Source of the DNA: a virus | DNA length: 39,313 nucleotides | Direction: 5' to 3' (one strand) | Virus record (IMG/VR): IMGVR_UViG_3300048548_000657 | Coordinates: 1-39,313 of that record | Program-made: the position numbers and the translations under genes | Shown: positions 19,221 through 26,080 of the stretch, one piece after another | How the letters are laid out: each line of letters opens with the position of its first letter | Position numbering within the stretch: the first letter of the stretch is position 1 | The notes under the pieces: model-generated | Seen by the model: only the letters and a program-made list of their open reading frames with translations | Told to the model about the DNA's origin: nothing | The model's database searches: none

Positions 19221-22200
19221 CGCATGACCTTACCGTTTTCTGCTAATTGTAAAGCTATTGTCTGCATCTTTGCCTCTTCTAAAGTTTGCTTTGCTATATT
19301 TACTAAATTTTTCGTTTCTGAAGTAAGTGTGCCAAATACACCACCACCACCACCAATTGATGCGAGGCTTGAGGCAATTACGCCTCCACTATCGCTACCT
19401 AGACCATTTTGCCCTTCTGATCCTACCGCCTTTCTTGGCACTCCGTTGGCTTCTAGGGTGGCATCTTTTGCCATTTTAGTCGTAGCTTTCCCTGCTTCGT
19501 TTACTTCAGTTAGTGCACCATTCAGAATAGAGGCTAATCTTTGACTATCTCTAGCTACGCTTGGTGGAAGCTCAAATGCGTTTGATCCTTCCTTAAATCC
19601 CTTTTTTAGGGCATTTACTTGACCATCTATAAACTGACTAACTTCACCGTCCGTCCGTTTAATAATGGCTTCAGCGTTCTTGTATCCTTGGTCAGCAAAT
19701 CCTTGTATATTTTTTGCCAAACTACCACTATTTTGAAGCTCTTGTTTGAGTATTACCTCGAAGCTTCTTGCCTTGCTTGCTTTATCGTCGCCTACAAAAG
19801 GTAATTTGTTAATTGCGTCGGCAGCCTCTTCTACAGCTTTCTTTAATCCCGCAGTCAGGTAAGCAATTGGAGTCTCGAACGCTTTCATAAATTGTGCACC
19901 AAGCTCAATAAAGAAAAACCCTATTTTACCTAATCTTGCCAATACATTTGGTATAATTTGACCAACGACTTTAGGTAAAACTTGCACCCCATAAACAAAT
20001 GAATTTGCAAGTGCCCTTGTAACTCCTTGACCAAAATTCAATACTGCTACAAGTCCCTTGCGTAAGCCGATAGATATTCCCAAGAACAATACTTCACCTA
20101 GCTGACCACTTTGAAAAAGCTGTATTGCCACTTTGATTGCTGTAGAAAATGTTGCTACCCACTCAGACAAAAATTCTCCTAACCTTCCAATTAATGGCTT
20201 CAGCAAATCACCAAGCTGAATTTTTAATGTTTCCGTTCTAGCACTTAGTTTTTTCATGGTTCGACTAAAAGCCGTATCCATCTTGTCAGCTTGCCCTGCA
20301 ACGCCACCCGCAGAGTTTGCAATTTCGTCTAGATTGCCTGCAAGCATTGTTCCGTTTTTCGCTCCAAGCATTAGGGCAGTATTTAGGTTTTCTTGTCCAC
20401 CTAATAGCTCTGCCATTGCCTGTGCATTACCGCCCGTTGCGTTTCGAACCTCTTGCAAGATTGCACCCAACCCACGACCCGCCAAATCTGCTTTTGTAAA
20501 ATTCACGCCTAGCTTACCCATCGCCTCTCTTGCTTGCTCGCTGGGGCTTACTATTGATGCAGTCAGGCTCTTAATTTCACCTATGGCGGTGGCACCTAAT
20601 TTACCTTGCTGTGTTAAGGTCTTCAATGCACCTAAGAAATCATTAAAACCTATACCTGTTGATGACAGGTCGGGACCTAATCTTTTAATTGAATCACTCA
20701 ATGAGCCTACATTTACATCGACTCCCCTAGTAGCACGAAACAATGCGTCGGATGCTTCAGATGCCGTAATTCCCTCACTTGCAAATGCACGCATTGAATT
20801 ACCTAATAAATCCATTGCACCTTCCAAATCTGTAGCTCCTGTCTTAGCTAGTAGCATTGCCTGCTTTACTGCTCCTACCGCATTGTCTGCATCAAAGCCT
20901 TTTCTAAAAGCTTGCTGTAATGCAGGGAGGGCTTGGTCGCTTGTAAATCCCATTTCGTTTTGCAAAGCCATTATTTCTTTGCGTACTTTACCAAAACTAC
21001 CTTGTGCCGAATTTGGCAACTCTGCCATAGCTTTACGGAAGTTTTTGTTAAAACTAGCCACTCCCCCTGTCGCAGAACTTGACAGCAAGCCTGCAAAAGT
21101 CCGAAATACACCAACAACAGCCGTGATTGCTATTCCTGCAACGCTACCCATTTTCGCTAGTCCGCCCAATGCTTTGCCTGCTGACTGAATTGGTCTTGTC
21201 GCAATGCTTTTGATGCCTGTGCCTATGCTTCTAATCGGAGCTAATGCCTTGCTCGCACCCTGAGACAATGCGTTAAATCCAATGCGTGAAGACATTCCGC
21301 CAACTCTTCCCAAAGTGCGGACTAAAACTTTGCTTGTTCCTATTAATGCAGTAAAAGAAGCACCCAAAGCTAGTGAGGATCCCTTTACCGCGATATTGGC
21401 AGGATTTAGCCCCTTGATCATAGATGACAAGCTACGCATAGCACTACCAAGCCTTTTAGAATTTGCTACTGCATTACCAAAAGCCCCGCCTAGCCCTGTT
21501 GTAGTTTTGCCAAGTAAAGTAGCTTGGGCACCTAATCCACGCATTGTTACGCCTAGCTTGCCCATAATCCCGTCTGCCGTCCTAAAGTCTCTGATGGTTC
21601 GCATAACCTTCCCACCCATTGCTGTAGTCTGATCGCCAAGTAACTTAAATATCTGAGGAGCTTTTGCCATCTGACCGCTTGTAATTTCTGTGCCCATCCC
21701 TTTAATTGCGGACGCAGTTGACTTGGATCCTTGAATTACCTTACCAAATGAACTAATTACAGAGCGAAGTGAATTTCTACCAAACTTTGCAAAATTAACA
21801 ATGTCGTTCGACATTCCGACTATGGATGTACTTACTCTTTGAGAGCTTACCGTCATAGTTCTGAATAACCTTACAGGTAAAACTTTACGCAAAACTAAAA
21901 AATTGGATGACAATCTTTCTACCTGAGTCAATAGCTTTACATTAGAATTTATAAATTTCCGTATAGCTCCATCGCCTGCGTTCATGGCAAGAGTAAGTAT
22001 GGGTCCAAACTCTTTAACGATTCGTGCTAACTCTTTAAAGATTTCAGCAAATACTTTTAGCGTTGTACTATCAATTTTTGTGTTTCCAATCTGCTGAAAC
22101 AAGCCTCGCAATGTATTTGCTTCTCGCCCTGACTTTTTACTTTCGCCTGCTAGACGATTCATGCTTTTTGCGGATTGACTGAAATCCATGCGAGAAATTC

Positions 22201-22297
22201 CTCCCGCTACTCGCTGTACGCTATTGCGTACATTTGTCATTCCTGCGTTAAATTTTGACAGGTTTGCTCCTACTTCTACTTCAATTTGCTCGCTCAT
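19217..22297 (-). CDS. Tail tape measure protein
   Basis: 1026 residues. The first 380 residues are repetitive helix with many Gly/Ser/Lys turns. SVAGIAITAVVGVFRTFAGL near 385-405 is a hydrophobic segment, and the following 200 residues are a TP901-type tape measure core (GFTSDQALPALQQAFRKGFD, GATDLEGAMDLLGNSMRAFA, SEASDALFRATRG). At about 1.5 angstrom per residue the tail would be near 150 nm. Together with the G/T chaperones directly upstream this shows a siphovirus with a non-contractile tail. The C-terminal 180 residues are helical and may enter the host. No peptidoglycan hydrolase motif was seen in it. Confidence 0.93.
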   Translation of the reverse strand: MSEQIEVEVGANLSKFNAGMTNVRNSVQRVAGGISRMDFSQSAKSMNRLAGESKKSGREANTLRGLFQQIGNTKIDSTTLKVFAEIFKELARIVKEFGPILTLAMNAGDGAIRKFINSNVKLLTQVERLSSNFLVLRKVLPVRLFRTMTVSSQRVSTSIVGMSNDIVNFAKFGRNSLRSVISSFGKVIQGSKSTASAIKGMGTEITSGQMAKAPQIFKLLGDQTTAMGGKVMRTIRDFRTADGIMGKLGVTMRGLGAQATLLGKTTTGLGGAFGNAVANSKRLGSAMRSLSSMIKGLNPANIAVKGSSLALGASFTALIGTSKVLVRTLGRVGGMSSRIGFNALSQGASKALAPIRSIGTGIKSIATRPIQSAGKALGGLAKMGSVAGIAITAVVGVFRTFAGLLSSSATGGVASFNKNFRKAMAELPNSAQGSFGKVRKEIMALQNEMGFTSDQALPALQQAFRKGFDADNAVGAVKQAMLLAKTGATDLEGAMDLLGNSMRAFASEGITASEASDALFRATRGVDVNVGSLSDSIKRLGPDLSSTGIGFNDFLGALKTLTQQGKLGATAIGEIKSLTASIVSPSEQAREAMGKLGVNFTKADLAGRGLGAILQEVRNATGGNAQAMAELLGGQENLNTALMLGAKNGTMLAGNLDEIANSAGGVAGQADKMDTAFSRTMKKLSARTETLKIQLGDLLKPLIGRLGEFLSEWVATFSTAIKVAIQLFQSGQLGEVLFLGISIGLRKGLVAVLNFGQGVTRALANSFVYGVQVLPKVVGQIIPNVLARLGKIGFFFIELGAQFMKAFETPIAYLTAGLKKAVEEAADAINKLPFVGDDKASKARSFEVILKQELQNSGSLAKNIQGFADQGYKNAEAIIKRTDGEVSQFIDGQVNALKKGFKEGSNAFELPPSVARDSQRLASILNGALTEVNEAGKATTKMAKDATLEANGVPRKAVGSEGQNGLGSDSGGVIASSLASIGGGGGVFGTLTSETKNLVNIAKQTLEEAKMQTIALQLAENGKVMR

Positions 22298-22884
22298 TTA
22301 AAAAACTTTCTGATGTCTTGGGTGATTTTTTTCTTCAAGTAATATCCTGCACTTAAGGCAGTTTCAGATACAGCATTACTCGCAATGCCTATGGTTTTCT
22401 GAAAGTGACTTACGCCACCTTGAGTGCTTTTAAACTTAGCCCTTGGCTTAAGACCTTTACATTGTATTTCTACTAAAGTTTTATCCGTAGTGTCGTTACC
22501 AATAGTTGTGATTCGCCCTTTTGTTGATTCCATCCAATTAGGATAATGCAATGACTTGCCCGTATGACCGATTCTTGCGATCCTGTCGCGAATTATTTTT
22601 TCTTTAATTTTTGGAGTTAATCGTCTGAGATTTTTACTTTTACCTTCCAACACAAAGGCACTCCTGAGTTTTCGTACATCGTTTTCAATCGTTGCCTCCG
22701 TCGGCTTGTTCTGCATTGCAATACCATGCATACCTTCAGTTGATGGCAAGCCTTCCGCTTGTTTTCCTGTAACTACATTGCGTAAAATGTTTTCTACTAA
22801 TTTCCCAGCTTCTGTACTAGCGTATGTATTCGACTTCCCCAAGCTCCTCATCAAACCATTCACCTTCACTTTTACCCTTATCAT
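22294..22884 (-). CDS. Basic tail protein between chaperones and tape measure
   Basis: 196 residues from ATG 22884. A TTG at 22905 would extend it by seven, and the frame overlaps the end of the chaperone T region by 68 bp. It is strongly basic, with 20% or so Lys and Arg by eye, for example KGKSKNLRRLTPKIKEKIIR-like stretches. The end is a helix, GYYLKKKITQDIRKFFK. Its stop overlaps the tape measure start by 4 bp. No family was recognised; a tail assembly or tape-measure-binding factor is inferred from position. Confidence 0.65.
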   Translation of the reverse strand: MIRVKVKVNGLMRSLGKSNTYASTEAGKLVENILRNVVTGKQAEGLPSTEGMHGIAMQNKPTEATIENDVRKLRSAFVLEGKSKNLRRLTPKIKEKIIRDRIARIGHTGKSLHYPNWMESTKGRITTIGNDTTDKTLVEIQCKGLKPRAKFKSTQGGVSHFQKTIGIASNAVSETALSAGYYLKKKITQDIRKFFK

Positions 22885-23511
22885 TAGTGGGTGCTTTTTT
22901 ACCAAGCCCTCCGAAGATTTGACTCAGTAAGTTTTTTGAACTTAGTGGTCGAGTTTTTACGCCATTGTTTTGCATGTAAGCATGTGCAAAAGCGAACAAT
23001 TGCACCAAAGGCATTTCCCAAAAAAGATTTGTAGCTTTCTGTGCGTCGTTGTTTGACAACGCCAAGCACATGGCAAGGTATTGATTTGCGGGTTCCTCTG
23101 CCGATACCCCTATCTCTTTCCCACTTCTGCACCTTCATCGGGAACCATTGCGTTTTCAAAGCTGTCATTTAGCATGTCGCCAATCCCTACAGCAATTTGA
23201 TTAAAATCTTTAAGTTGTATGTCATCCGCCCAATCCATGACGGCAGTAACCAAAGACAGGCTTCGCCCTGTAGAATCAGTTTCAGACGCTTGGAAAATTA
23301 TGTCTCTTGCTGACTTCGCACCAACTGCATGAATCCACATAAAAGTTAATAATTCGAATTGTGGATGTTGTGACTCCTTACCGCTTATTAATCCTAGATT
23401 CAAAAATTCGCACAGGGTAAAACTTGATGCTGTAATTTTGTGCAATTTTATGCCCGCTATTTCTGTGTACTTATCGTCTACTAGTGCCTTAGTTACTTTT
23501 TTATTACTCAT
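22817..23511 (-). CDS. Tail assembly chaperone GT, -1 frameshift product
   Basis: The 132 residues up to the slippery site are joined to 99 residues in the -1 frame, giving a protein of about 231 residues. After the shift the sequence begins EIGVSAEEPANQYLAMCLAL and continues to a charged end GEWFDEELGEVEYIR. In lambda the GT form binds the tape measure through its T domain and is made in small amounts relative to G. The T frame has no good start of its own near the junction, which supports the shift. The following gene begins inside its last codons. Confidence 0.85.
23110..23511 (-). CDS. Tail assembly chaperone G
   Basis: 133 residues, with IAGIKLHKITASSFTLCEFL (about 18-37), then LLTFMWIHAVGAKSARDIIF, a helical small protein of the gpG type. 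It ends GAEVGKR and the stop follows two codons after the slippery heptamer. It would coat the tape measure during tail assembly and be absent from the finished virion. It lies directly upstream of the T frame and the tape measure, the standard arrangement. Confidence 0.85.
   Translation of the reverse strand: MSNKKVTKALVDDKYTEIAGIKLHKITASSFTLCEFLNLGLISGKESQHPQFELLTFMWIHAVGAKSARDIIFQASETDSTGRSLSLVTAVMDWADDIQLKDFNQIAVGIGDMLNDSFENAMVPDEGAEVGKR
23116..23122 (-). promoter_or_regulatory. Programmed -1 ribosomal frameshift site GGGAAAG
   Basis: On the minus strand, codons GTG GGA AAG contain G GGA AAG, the X-XXY-YYZ heptamer and the very sequence used in lambda G-T. A -1 slip leads from V-G-K into E-I-G-V and opens the 99-residue T domain. 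Confidence 0.93.
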
Positions 23512-23519
23512 TTATATTC

Positions 23520-23834
23520 TTATTTTTTATTGATCTGATTTTTTTTCTGTTTAGCCCAACGCTGTCCTGCGTCACCGCCCCAAAGTGCCCAAGCAATCCT
23601 GCCCGCAGACGGAAAGCCCTCTTCTCCTTGATTAAATCCTTTACCTTTTTTGTCTACCTCATGCCTAGAGAAATAGCTGTGCATCCGTTTTATCGTAGAA
23701 TCACTAAGGTTTTTTCTATTCTTGATGTCCCTTGCTCTAGCTACGCCTACGGCTGTTCCCCCCCTGTTATGCTCTTCTCGCCATTTAAGCCCTTTCGTGG
23801 CTTCTGTAGCCATGCTCTGCGTTGGCTTATGCAT
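23520..23834 (-). CDS. Conserved phage protein with GGTAVGVARARDI/HEVDKKG domain
   Basis: 104 residues from ATG 23834 (MHKPTQSMATEATKGLKWRE), overlapping the previous stop by 8 bp. The core GGTAVGVARARDIKNRKNLS, then IKRMHSYFSRHEVDKKGKGF and SAGRIAWALWGGDAGQRWA is a motif series seen in many phages, either as a small protein or attached to head proteins. No biochemical function is assigned as far as known. It is small and basic, so nucleic-acid binding is possible. It lies between the S74-bearing gene and chaperone G. Confidence 0.7.
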   Translation of the reverse strand: MHKPTQSMATEATKGLKWREEHNRGGTAVGVARARDIKNRKNLSDSTIKRMHSYFSRHEVDKKGKGFNQGEEGFPSAGRIAWALWGGDAGQRWAKQKKNQINKK

Positions 23835-24240
23835 CTGCGTCCTGTAGCTGTTTTGCAAATTCCTTGCCACTACTTGGAATGTACCACCACCCCGTCTTGC
23901 CCTTAAAGTTGTAAACGCTGTTCGCCTTATTAACCATGTCGATCATTAGCTCACGATTTTTTAAGGCTGAGACAGCAAACTTAAAGTCCTGTAAATCCTC
24001 GTATCCTTTTTTCAGAAAGAAAGGGTCATCGTATGCATTTTTGAAATCAATGATATATCTTTTGCCGTCATCGCTGTATTCATTGATGCACCATGTTAAA
24101 ATTATTTTTCCCGTTGTCGGATCTTCTACCTTATGAAAAGGAGGATCTTCATTTAGACTAAAACCACAGCTGACAACTGCTGATGTGAATCTAGTGTCTT
24201 TAGTGCGAAAGTATCGGTCGCCTTGTTTGAGGTAGCTCAT
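23827..24240 (-). CDS. Hypothetical protein in the tail cluster
   Basis: 137 residues. It begins MSYLKQGDRYFRTKDTRFTS and has a beta-rich first half (GKIILTWCINEYSDDGKRYI) and a helical second half (ELMIDMVNKANSVYN), ending in KTGWWYIPSSGKEFAKQLQ. Its start overlaps the S74-domain frame by 41 bp. No family was recognised. Its place just before the tail chaperones is compatible with a tail role. Confidence 0.65.
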   Translation of the reverse strand: MSYLKQGDRYFRTKDTRFTSAVVSCGFSLNEDPPFHKVEDPTTGKIILTWCINEYSDDGKRYIIDFKNAYDDPFFLKKGYEDLQDFKFAVSALKNRELMIDMVNKANSVYNFKGKTGWWYIPSSGKEFAKQLQDADA

Positions 24241-24481
24241 TACTTAATATTCGTTTTTTTATATATTCGTCTTGGGCTTGATTTATGTATGACCCAAGTA
24301 ACTCGTTTTTTATTGCTAATCTTCCGTTATGCTCAAATACGCAGTCGGGAAATATTTCCTGCACTTCCTGTGCAATGAATCCTGCTCTTAGCTTGGTAGA
24401 TTCATCAACATCTGAATTGTACCTAAACTGAACAGGTCGGAGCTTTTTTACTCGCTCAAGCAGACTTAAGTTCTTGGACAA
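24200..24481 (-). CDS. S74 (intramolecular chaperone) domain, C-terminal part in a separate frame
   Basis: The frame has a TTG as its only early start and begins at once with the later part of a peptidase S74 domain: LLERVKKLRPVQFRYNSD, then RAGFIAQEVQEIFPD (about 32-46), a hallmark of the family, and a closing helix SYINQAQDEYIKKRIL. The domain's catalytic opening, SDKRLK, is missing here but is encoded by the upstream gene in another frame, shortly before that gene's stop. A +1 shift in the 24456-24500 overlap would rejoin them. Such domains help fibres trimerise and then cut themselves off. Confidence 0.65.
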   Translation of the reverse strand: MSKNLSLLERVKKLRPVQFRYNSDVDESTKLRAGFIAQEVQEIFPDCVFEHNGRLAIKNELLGSYINQAQDEYIKKRILSNELPQTRRPILSH

Positions 24482-24920
24482 GATACGCTAGATCTCCTGT
24501 AAAGCAATCTTCCTCGACTTGTCCGCTCAGATCACTAATTTCGTGCTTCAATCTTTTATCAGATGCCGTCCCTGATACTCCCGAAAAGCCCGTAATAGTT
24601 GTTTCGTATGTAGTAAAGTCTTCGTTTGATTGATTTGTCCTAACCCCCGTAACAATAATGACATCGCCAACGATTGTACCACTTGGATCTGTTCCTGTTG
24701 CACCTAAAGAACTTGAGGGTGCACTTTGTGCGTATCCTGTTATTGTAGCTGTTCCTCTTTCGTCAGCTAGGATCATGCCCTTGGTTTCACCATCGTTATC
24801 TTTTACAAAAAGCTCTGTAGCATAGCTCATTTCTGCCGAAACCGATGTGGTTACGGTCAAACCTGTTGAGTCGCTTGTTCCAAAGTTAAGTGAAGATGCT
24901 AATCCTTTTTTAATTGCCAT
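24456..24920 (-). CDS. Tail-tube-position protein ending in an S74 catalytic start
   Basis: 154 residues. The first 110 are Thr, Ser and Gly-rich beta (SSLNFGTSDSTGLTVTTSVS, VIIVTGVRTNQSNEDF) and stand where lambda has its major tail protein. Residues 119-127 are ASDKRLKHE, the S-D-x-R-L-K opening of peptidase S74, in which the Ser and the Asp are essential. The frame then ends after about 26 residues, EEDCFTGDLAYLVQELKSA. The rest of an S74 domain follows in the +1 frame. It could be a tail tube protein with an optional frameshifted tail, or a disrupted fibre gene. Confidence 0.65.
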   Translation of the reverse strand: MAIKKGLASSLNFGTSDSTGLTVTTSVSAEMSYATELFVKDNDGETKGMILADERGTATITGYAQSAPSSSLGATGTDPSGTIVGDVIIVTGVRTNQSNEDFTTYETTITGFSGVSGTASDKRLKHEISDLSGQVEEDCFTGDLAYLVQELKSA

Positions 24921-24951
24921 GACTTATAAAATTTTTGTGTTAACTTTCTAC

Positions 24952-25344
24952 TTAAGATGCGTTGTCAACTCGTAAAACATCTAGGCTGTATTCTCTCTCC
25001 CAATAGCTGTCCATCACCTGTGCTCTAGTGTCTCTAATGACAGCCTGATAAGCCCCCAAAGTGCTTGCCAAGCTAACTTCTGTAAGTGCGTCATCAATAG
25101 CATTACCCGCTTGATCCATTGCCTGCTTGGTATTGCTTGCGTAATGCATTCTTAGTTTAACATTAATCTTATGCTCAAATAGATTTGTAATGCTAGGAGT
25201 TCGCAACGCCTGCTGTTCTAGGTGAACCGAAACCATTGAGTCTTCGGGTATAGTGTCCTTTTGTTCGCTAGTGCGAACCTCTACTAATCCGTTAAGAGCG
25301 GTAATGAGTATATCTGCAACCTCCTGCTCAATGCTTTTACTCAT
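24952..25344 (-). CDS. Putative tail terminator / tail completion protein
   Basis: 130 residues from ATG 25344 (MSKSIEQEVADIL), which overlaps the holin-like stop as ATGA; a frame extension to 25398 lies inside that gene. The alpha/beta order, with a first helix (EVADILITALNGL), strands (VSVHLEQQ, INVKLRMHY) and a helix KQAMDQAGNAIDDALTE, fits tail terminator (gpU-like) proteins. It directly precedes the tail-tube-position gene. Assignment is from fold pattern and position. Confidence 0.55.
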   Translation of the reverse strand: MSKSIEQEVADILITALNGLVEVRTSEQKDTIPEDSMVSVHLEQQALRTPSITNLFEHKINVKLRMHYASNTKQAMDQAGNAIDDALTEVSLASTLGAYQAVIRDTRAQVMDSYWEREYSLDVLRVDNAS

Positions 25345-25490
25345 TTTTTCTTTAGCTTGTAAACGATCTGAATTGTAACCAAAGCACAAGTAAGACAACC
25401 CGCCACAATGCCAATCAAGTGATTCATTTCACCTAGCCCGTAAGTTGCTATCGTGCCCAAAACGCCAATCCAAGGAGTGCTGTCGTTCAT
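25341..25490 (-). CDS. Holin-like membrane protein, 49 residues
   Basis: The frame begins MNDSTPWIGVLGTIATYGLG and continues through a second hydrophobic span (LIGIVAGCLTCALVTIQIVY), ending in a basic KLKKK. Two spans separated by a short turn (EMNH) and a positively charged end is the plan of small class II holins. ATGA overlaps link it to the 31-residue peptide upstream and the tail terminator gene downstream. A holin in this position, within the tail genes, is odd but the neighbouring lipoprotein and peptide support a lysis cassette. Confidence 0.65.
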   Translation of the reverse strand: MNDSTPWIGVLGTIATYGLGEMNHLIGIVAGCLTCALVTIQIVYKLKKK

Positions 25491-25582
25491 GTCAGAATCT
25501 CCAACGCTATGATTACTAAAATAACTATTGTAAATGCTGTTATCATTTTTTGTTTTGTTGTTAATTGCTCAAAGTTTTTCAT
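25487..25582 (-). CDS. 31-residue single-span membrane peptide
   Basis: The frame begins MKNFEQLTTKQKMITAFTIV and ends ILVIIALEILT: a polar head of about 12 residues and one strong membrane span. The stop overlaps the holin-like start (ATGA). It may be an antiholin, a second holin or a spanin subunit; none is shown. Confidence 0.6.
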   Translation of the reverse strand: MKNFEQLTTKQKMITAFTIVILVIIALEILT

Positions 25583-25615
25583 TGTCGCTTGGTCTTATAG
25601 GGTCTGTAAATGTGT

Positions 25616-26080
25616 TTATTTTTTTTTACCGCCTGGTCTCGCGTATGCCTGTGCTCCACCTGTATACATTGGCGGGCGTGTTAGGCTTTTGTGCACTTCT
25701 GACTTACTGCATTTTCGTGCCACAAACACAGGTATAAAGAGATAAGCTACAAGTATTACGCCAACTATTACCAAAAGCTTTTTTATTCCTTCCGTAAAAG
25801 ATGTAAATAACCCGTTCTGCTTGCTCATTCCTTTAGCTACTAAAGCTTCTACATCTCCGTGCGATAGTGCAGTTATAGTTTCTTTTGCTTCTTCTATCTC
25901 TTCATTACCTCTAGCTACTTCGCCCACTAAGGCTCCGCCTGCTCCGCCAAGCCCCGCCCCAATGGGTCCCGCCAAACTGCCGACACCACCACCCACCAAA
26001 GCTCCCGCTGTCGGATAAAACTGCTTCATACTACAAGAAGTTATGTAAAACAATACAGGCATATATAATATTTTACGCAT
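25616..26080 (-). CDS. Lipoprotein with glycine zipper and membrane span, possible lysis factor
   Basis: 154 residues. The first 16 (MRKILYMPVLFYITSC) form a lipoprotein signal with ITSC as lipobox, so Cys16 would be acylated. Residues about 25-55 are a Gly/Ala zipper (GALVGGGVGSLAGPIGAGLG), then a charged helix (GNEEIEEAKETITA), a second membrane span (LLVIVGVILVAYLFIPVFVA), and a basic end. Glycine zipper lipoproteins insert in membranes. With the holin-like genes that follow, an envelope-disrupting or spanin-like role is reasonable; superinfection exclusion is the alternative. Its ATG overlaps the preceding fibre gene's stop (TGATG). Confidence 0.65.
   Translation of the reverse strand: MRKILYMPVLFYITSCSMKQFYPTAGALVGGGVGSLAGPIGAGLGGAGGALVGEVARGNEEIEEAKETITALSHGDVEALVAKGMSKQNGLFTSFTEGIKKLLVIVGVILVAYLFIPVFVARKCSKSEVHKSLTRPPMYTGGAQAYARPGGKKK

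Noticed and set aside
20256-21188. A 310-residue open frame on the plus strand
   Set aside because: It lies antisense to the tape measure gene, is Pro/Ser/Leu-rich as expected from the complement of an Ala/Gly/Lys-rich helix, and has no recognisable domain.
22899-23168. An 89-residue minus-strand frame across the G/T junction
   Set aside because: It is the third frame over the chaperone region. The G and T frames joined by GGGAAAG explain the DNA, and this product looks random.
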